Shown here in pieces: positions 60,639-64,000 of a DNA stretch of 64,000 nucleotides. The translations under genes were made by a program, and so were the position numbers. Origin of the DNA: Gordonia paraffinivorans NBRC 108238 (GTDB lineage Bacteria; Actinomycetota; Actinomycetes; Mycobacteriales; Mycobacteriaceae). Where the stretch lies: NCBI RefSeq assembly GCF_000344155.1, contig NZ_BAOQ01000016.1, positions 58,136 to 122,135 of the forward strand, read 5' to 3'. The notes under the pieces are model-generated. The model saw only the letters and a program-made list of their open reading frames with translations. It ran no database searches and was not told the origin of the DNA. How positions within the stretch are numbered: position 1 is the stretch's first letter; every line of letters starts with the position of its first letter.

Positions 60639-61300
60639 CCCAGCCCACCTCGTTCGCCGAGACCATCTCCGGGCAGTCCGGCTCACGCCGCATGCTGCTG
60701 GTGTGGGACGCGCCCAACATGGACATGGGACTCGGAGCGCTGCTCGGGGGTCGCCCGACGGCGGCTCACCGCCCCCGTTTCGACGCCCTGGGGCGCTGGC
60801 TGCTGCATCGCACCGCCGATGCGTCCGCAAACGCGCCCGAGCAGGGCCAGATCGAGCCCGAGGCGACCGTCTTCACCAACATCGCCCCCGGCAGCGCCGA
60901 CGTCGTGCGCCCGTGGGTCGACGCCCTGCGCAACGTCGGTTTCGCGGTGTTCGCGAAGCCCAAGCTGACCGACGACAGCGATGTCGACTCCGACATGCTC
61001 GACCACATCGAGCTCCGCAGGCACACTGTGGGTCTGGCCGGTGTGATCGTGGCGTCCGCCGACGGCCAGGCATTCCGCGAGCCGCTCCTCGAGGTTGCGG
61101 CCGACGGCGTGCCGGTCACCGTCATCGGATTCCGCGAGCACGCCAGCTGGGCGCTCACCACCGAGGGACTCGAGTTCATCGACCTCGAGGACATCCCCGG
61201 CGTGTTCCGCGAGCCGCTCCCGCGCATCGGTCTGGACTCGCTGCCCGACGACGGCGCCTGGCTCCCGCCGTTCCGGCCGCTCAGCGCGTTGTTGCGTTGA
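60635..61300 (+). CDS. NYN-domain protein (PIN-like nuclease fold, Rv0207c type)
   Basis: A 221-residue protein with a NYN domain. LVWDAPNMDMGLG carries the first catalytic Asp, KLTDDSDVDSDMLDHIELR the central acidic cluster, and VIVASADGQAFREPL the third (SxD) site. The last part (TTEGLEFIDLEDIPGVF) is typical of the actinobacterial group. NYN proteins are metal-dependent ribonucleases, and linkage with trmB suggests tRNA or other RNA processing. It is coupled to trmB by overlap and followed by mmpL3 after 239 bases. The same gene order is found in M. tuberculosis, as I recall. The RNA target is unknown. Confidence 0.85.
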   Translation: MTQPTSFAETISGQSGSRRMLLVWDAPNMDMGLGALLGGRPTAAHRPRFDALGRWLLHRTADASANAPEQGQIEPEATVFTNIAPGSADVVRPWVDALRNVGFAVFAKPKLTDDSDVDSDMLDHIELRRHTVGLAGVIVASADGQAFREPLLEVAADGVPVTVIGFREHASWALTTEGLEFIDLEDIPGVFREPLPRIGLDSLPDDGAWLPPFRPLSALLR

Positions 61301-61539
61301 CTGCGCGGACGGCGTCCGGGGCCGTGGGTCTGGTCACATCAGGGCCCGGTCACCGGGTCGCGGACCCCGACACCTCAGGGATCACTCAGGCAACGCTGTC
61401 AATATCTCTGCGAGAACTGAGAGAATCGCGACCGGTGCCGTCGGCCATCCCGACACGGTGCCGCCCGAGCGCAACGACGGCCTGACACACCGGCGAACCC
61501 GTCAGGCGCCCGACACGTCGCACACGAAAGGACATCAGC

Positions 61540-64000
61540 GTGTTCCGAGTCATCGGCACATTCGTGTACCGAATGCGCTTCCTCGTCATCGCGGTGATGA
61601 TCGCCCTGATGGCGGGACTCGGGCTGTACGGTCTCGACCTCGGCAAGCATCTGAGTCAGAGCGGATGGTTCGACCCCACGTCGGAGTCCGACCTCGGCGC
61701 CCGCTACGCCGACAAGGCCCTCGGCCGCGACCACACGTCCGATGTCATCCTCCTGGTCACCCCGCCCGAGGGGACCCGCGTCGACGACCCCGAGTTCGGC
61801 AAGAAGGTCGAGTCCTTCGTCGAGGACCTGATCGCGACCCATCCCGACATCGTCGGCCGCAGCGACCCCGGCATGTACGACCCGTTCCTCGACCAGCAGC
61901 CGCAGGCCAAGAAGGCGCTGCAGGAGCGACTGTTCACCGAGGACGGCCGGCACGCGTTCATCTCGATCGGCGTGGCCGGCGAGGACGACACGACGGTCCT
62001 CGAGAACTACAAGACGATCGAGCCGTTCTTCTCCGACATCCCGGAGAGATTCGATCTCCCGGGCACCACCTTCGAGCTCGCCGGCCTGCAACCGGTGGCG
62101 GGCAGCATGGCCGACGGCATGGACAAGGACATCCACCGTGCCGAGGTGATCGCGCTGCCGGTGGTGGCGATCATGCTGTTCTTCGTGTTCGGCGGCGTCG
62201 TCGCCGCCTGCCTCCCGGTGCTCATCGGCGGTCTCACGATCGCCGGCTCGCTGGGCATCATGAAGTTCCTGGCGACCACCACCGAGCTGAACATCTTCGC
62301 GCAGTCGGTGGTGACGCTGATCGGTCTCGGCATCGCCATCGACTACGGCCTGTTCATCGTGTCCCGCTTCCGCGAGGAGATGGCGGAGGGTTATTCGACG
62401 CAGGCCGCGGTGCGCAGAACCGTCATGACCGCGGGTCAGACGGTCGTGTTCTCGGCGACGATCATCGTCGCCGCCCTGGCGTGTCTGCTGATCATGCCGC
62501 AGGGCTTCCTGAAGTCGGTGGCCTACGGCGCCATCAGCTCGGTGTCGCTGGCCGCGATCCTGTCGATCACCGTGCTGCCGGCGATCCTGGGCATCCTCGG
62601 CCCGCGTGTGAACATGCTGTCGATCAACACGCTCATGAACTGGACCGTGGTGCCGCTGACCCGCCGCTTCGCCGGTGACGAGCGTGCCGACAAGATCGCC
62701 GACCGCTTCAGCGGGCGGATGAAGTCCAAGAAGGAGATCGAAGAGGGCTTCTGGGGACGCCTGGCCACGTGGGTGATGAAGAACCCGGTGAAGACCGCGG
62801 TGCCCACGGTCCTGCTGCTGTTGGCGCTGATCATCCCGTTCGGCAGCATCCAGTTCGGCGGCATCAGCGAGAAGTACCTGCCGCCGGACAACCCGAACCG
62901 CGCCGCGCAGGAGAAGTTCGACGAGTACTTCCCCACCGAGCGCACCGAGGGCATCAAGCTGGTCATCGTCTACGACCAGACCAGCCAGGACGACCAGAAC
63001 AAGCTCGACGCGATCGCGAAGCGGGCCGACCAGGTCCCGGGCTTCACCAACAAGTTCAGCGATCCCGACAAGGCGCAGTTCGGCTCGTACGACGAGGAGA
63101 AGTACCCGAACATCGGCGTCTACCAGGTGTCGGCGGGCCTGCAGGACCGCAACACCGCGGCCGAGGCGATCAAGCAGTTGCGCGCGATCGACACCGAGGG
63201 CCTCACGATGTACGTGACCGGCACCCCGACGCTGACGCAGGACTCGATCGACGCACTGATGAACCGGTTGCCGCTGATGGCGGTGATGCTGGTCCTCGTC
63301 ACCGGCCTGCTGATGTTCCTGCAGTTCGGCTCGGTGGTCCTGCCCATCAAGGCCGCGCTGATGTCCGCGTTGGGCCTGGGTTCGACGCTGGGCATCCTGA
63401 CCTGGATCTTCGTCGACGGCCACGGCTCGGGCATCGCCAACTTCACGCCGGGCCCGCTGTTCGCGGCGATCCTGGTCCTGATCATCGCGATCGTGTTCGG
63501 CCTGTCCACCGACTACGAGGTGTTCCTGCTCTCCCGCATGGTCGAGGCCAGACAGCGGGGTGCGAGCACCACCGAGGCGATCCGCAGCGGCACCGCGCAC
63601 ACCGGCGGCATCATCACCGCGGCGGCGGCGATCCTCGTGGTCGTGACCGGCGCGTTCGGCCTGTCCGAGATCGTGATGATGAAGTACATCGCCTACGGCA
63701 TGATCGCGGCCCTCATCCTCGACGCCACGGTCATCCGCATGCTGCTCGTCCCGTCGGTGATGAAGCTGTTGGGCGACGACTGCTGGTGGGCTCCGCGTTG
63801 GATGCAGACCCTGCAACGCAAGATCGGCCTCGGCGAGACCGTCCTCGACGACGAACCCGACGAACAGCGCGATGCACGCGCCCATCGCGCGGTGAGCGCG
63901 GGCACCGTGGTCGCCGAGGCCCCGACCTCGGTGATGAAGGCCGCCCGCCCGCGCACCGCGGGTGCCGTCCCGCCGCGTCGCGGACCCGGCGGTGACCGCC
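61540..64000 (+). CDS. mmpL3: Trehalose monomycolate exporter MmpL3 (cut by window edge)
   Basis: An RND-type transporter that flips trehalose monomycolate for outer-membrane assembly. It starts at GTG 61540 (VFRVIGTFVYRMRFLVIA) behind GAAAGGACATCAGC, and 820 codons are in the window; the C-terminal tail lies beyond. The two Asp-Tyr proton-relay pairs are in LIGLGIAIDYGLFIVSRFREE and in GLSTDYEVFLLSRMVEAR. GGISEKYLPPDN and MKLLGDDCWWAPRWM are conserved MmpL3 blocks. Twelve helices and two porter domains are visible. Position next to the NYN protein and trmB matches the M. tuberculosis locus. Its presence implies a mycolate outer membrane. Confidence 0.95.
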   Translation, partial: MFRVIGTFVYRMRFLVIAVMIALMAGLGLYGLDLGKHLSQSGWFDPTSESDLGARYADKALGRDHTSDVILLVTPPEGTRVDDPEFGKKVESFVEDLIATHPDIVGRSDPGMYDPFLDQQPQAKKALQERLFTEDGRHAFISIGVAGEDDTTVLENYKTIEPFFSDIPERFDLPGTTFELAGLQPVAGSMADGMDKDIHRAEVIALPVVAIMLFFVFGGVVAACLPVLIGGLTIAGSLGIMKFLATTTELNIFAQSVVTLIGLGIAIDYGLFIVSRFREEMAEGYSTQAAVRRTVMTAGQTVVFSATIIVAALACLLIMPQGFLKSVAYGAISSVSLAAILSITVLPAILGILGPRVNMLSINTLMNWTVVPLTRRFAGDERADKIADRFSGRMKSKKEIEEGFWGRLATWVMKNPVKTAVPTVLLLLALIIPFGSIQFGGISEKYLPPDNPNRAAQEKFDEYFPTERTEGIKLVIVYDQTSQDDQNKLDAIAKRADQVPGFTNKFSDPDKAQFGSYDEEKYPNIGVYQVSAGLQDRNTAAEAIKQLRAIDTEGLTMYVTGTPTLTQDSIDALMNRLPLMAVMLVLVTGLLMFLQFGSVVLPIKAALMSALGLGSTLGILTWIFVDGHGSGIANFTPGPLFAAILVLIIAIVFGLSTDYEVFLLSRMVEARQRGASTTEAIRSGTAHTGGIITAAAAILVVVTGAFGLSEIVMMKYIAYGMIAALILDATVIRMLLVPSVMKLLGDDCWWAPRWMQTLQRKIGLGETVLDDEPDEQRDARAHRAVSAGTVVAEAPTSVMKAARPRTAGAVPPRRGPGGDR

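Noticed and set aside
61399..63885. An 828-residue antisense open frame opposite mmpL3.
   Set aside because: It has no recognisable domain and mirrors the codon bias of mmpL3, which fills the plus strand with conserved RND motifs.

Overview
The window is a high-GC actinobacterial chromosome segment with tightly packed genes, many GTG starts and short intergenic gaps. It comes from a mycolic-acid-containing member of the Mycobacteriales. mmpL3, aftD, lpqI, fgd, fadE5, fadA2, fabG4 and htdX are all present, and Gordonia or a close relative is the best guess. From about 22.4 kb to the right end it follows, in reverse orientation, the Mycobacterium tuberculosis neighbourhood I remember as Rv0206c to Rv0244c, with several insertions. 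Comparisons to named genes are from memory; no search was run.

Layout. 1-7970: the N-terminus of an FAD-linked oxidase running off the left edge, its TetR regulator, a broken class III aminotransferase divergent from a PucR regulator, a second TetR, an EamA exporter divergent from a LysR regulator, and F420-dependent glucose-6-phosphate dehydrogenase. 8126-15829: an ABC exporter behind a SoxR/MerR-type promoter, two small membrane proteins, an HSL esterase, and a 1287-residue membrane-bound single-module NRPS of the Pls/PosA (epsilon-poly-lysine synthetase) type. 15981-22103: an HdeD-like membrane protein, an acyl-CoA thioesterase, a secreted DUF4185 glycosidase candidate, a DUF305 lipoprotein, a PAP2 membrane protein and endonuclease IV.

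22.2-33.7 kb is a fatty-acyl-CoA module: fadE5, fadA2, and fabG4-htdX with a TetR gene. The same palindrome (TTAC, six bases, GTAA) lies at the fadE5 promoter, in the fadA2/fabG4 divergent region and at the tetR promoter, so these genes probably form one local regulon. An alcohol dehydrogenase, an LppU-like protein, an SDR dehydrogenase and a VanW protein sit inside this block.

33.7-49.3 kb is a cell-envelope glycan region: LpqI, a universal stress protein, a DUF2613 peptide, the arabinofuranosyltransferase AftD, an acyltransferase-3, a DUF3068 protein, an SRPBCC protein, a Wzx-like flippase, a CitE-like lyase, an AftD-like membrane protein, a GT4 glycosyltransferase and a methyltransferase. 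49.3-64 kb holds an MmpS-like protein, a two-gene FtsX-type ABC system whose 3' end has become a 25-bp tandem repeat, a phytase-like secreted protein, pckA, a three-gene operon with two proteins resembling GTPases that have lost their P-loop lysine, trmB, a NYN-domain protein and the start of mmpL3.

Many genes here look leaderless: a TANNNT box ends 6-9 bases before the start codon. No tRNA, rRNA, CRISPR array, insertion sequence or prophage was seen. The only stretch over 300 bases without a gene is 28967-29272, which holds two hairpins.
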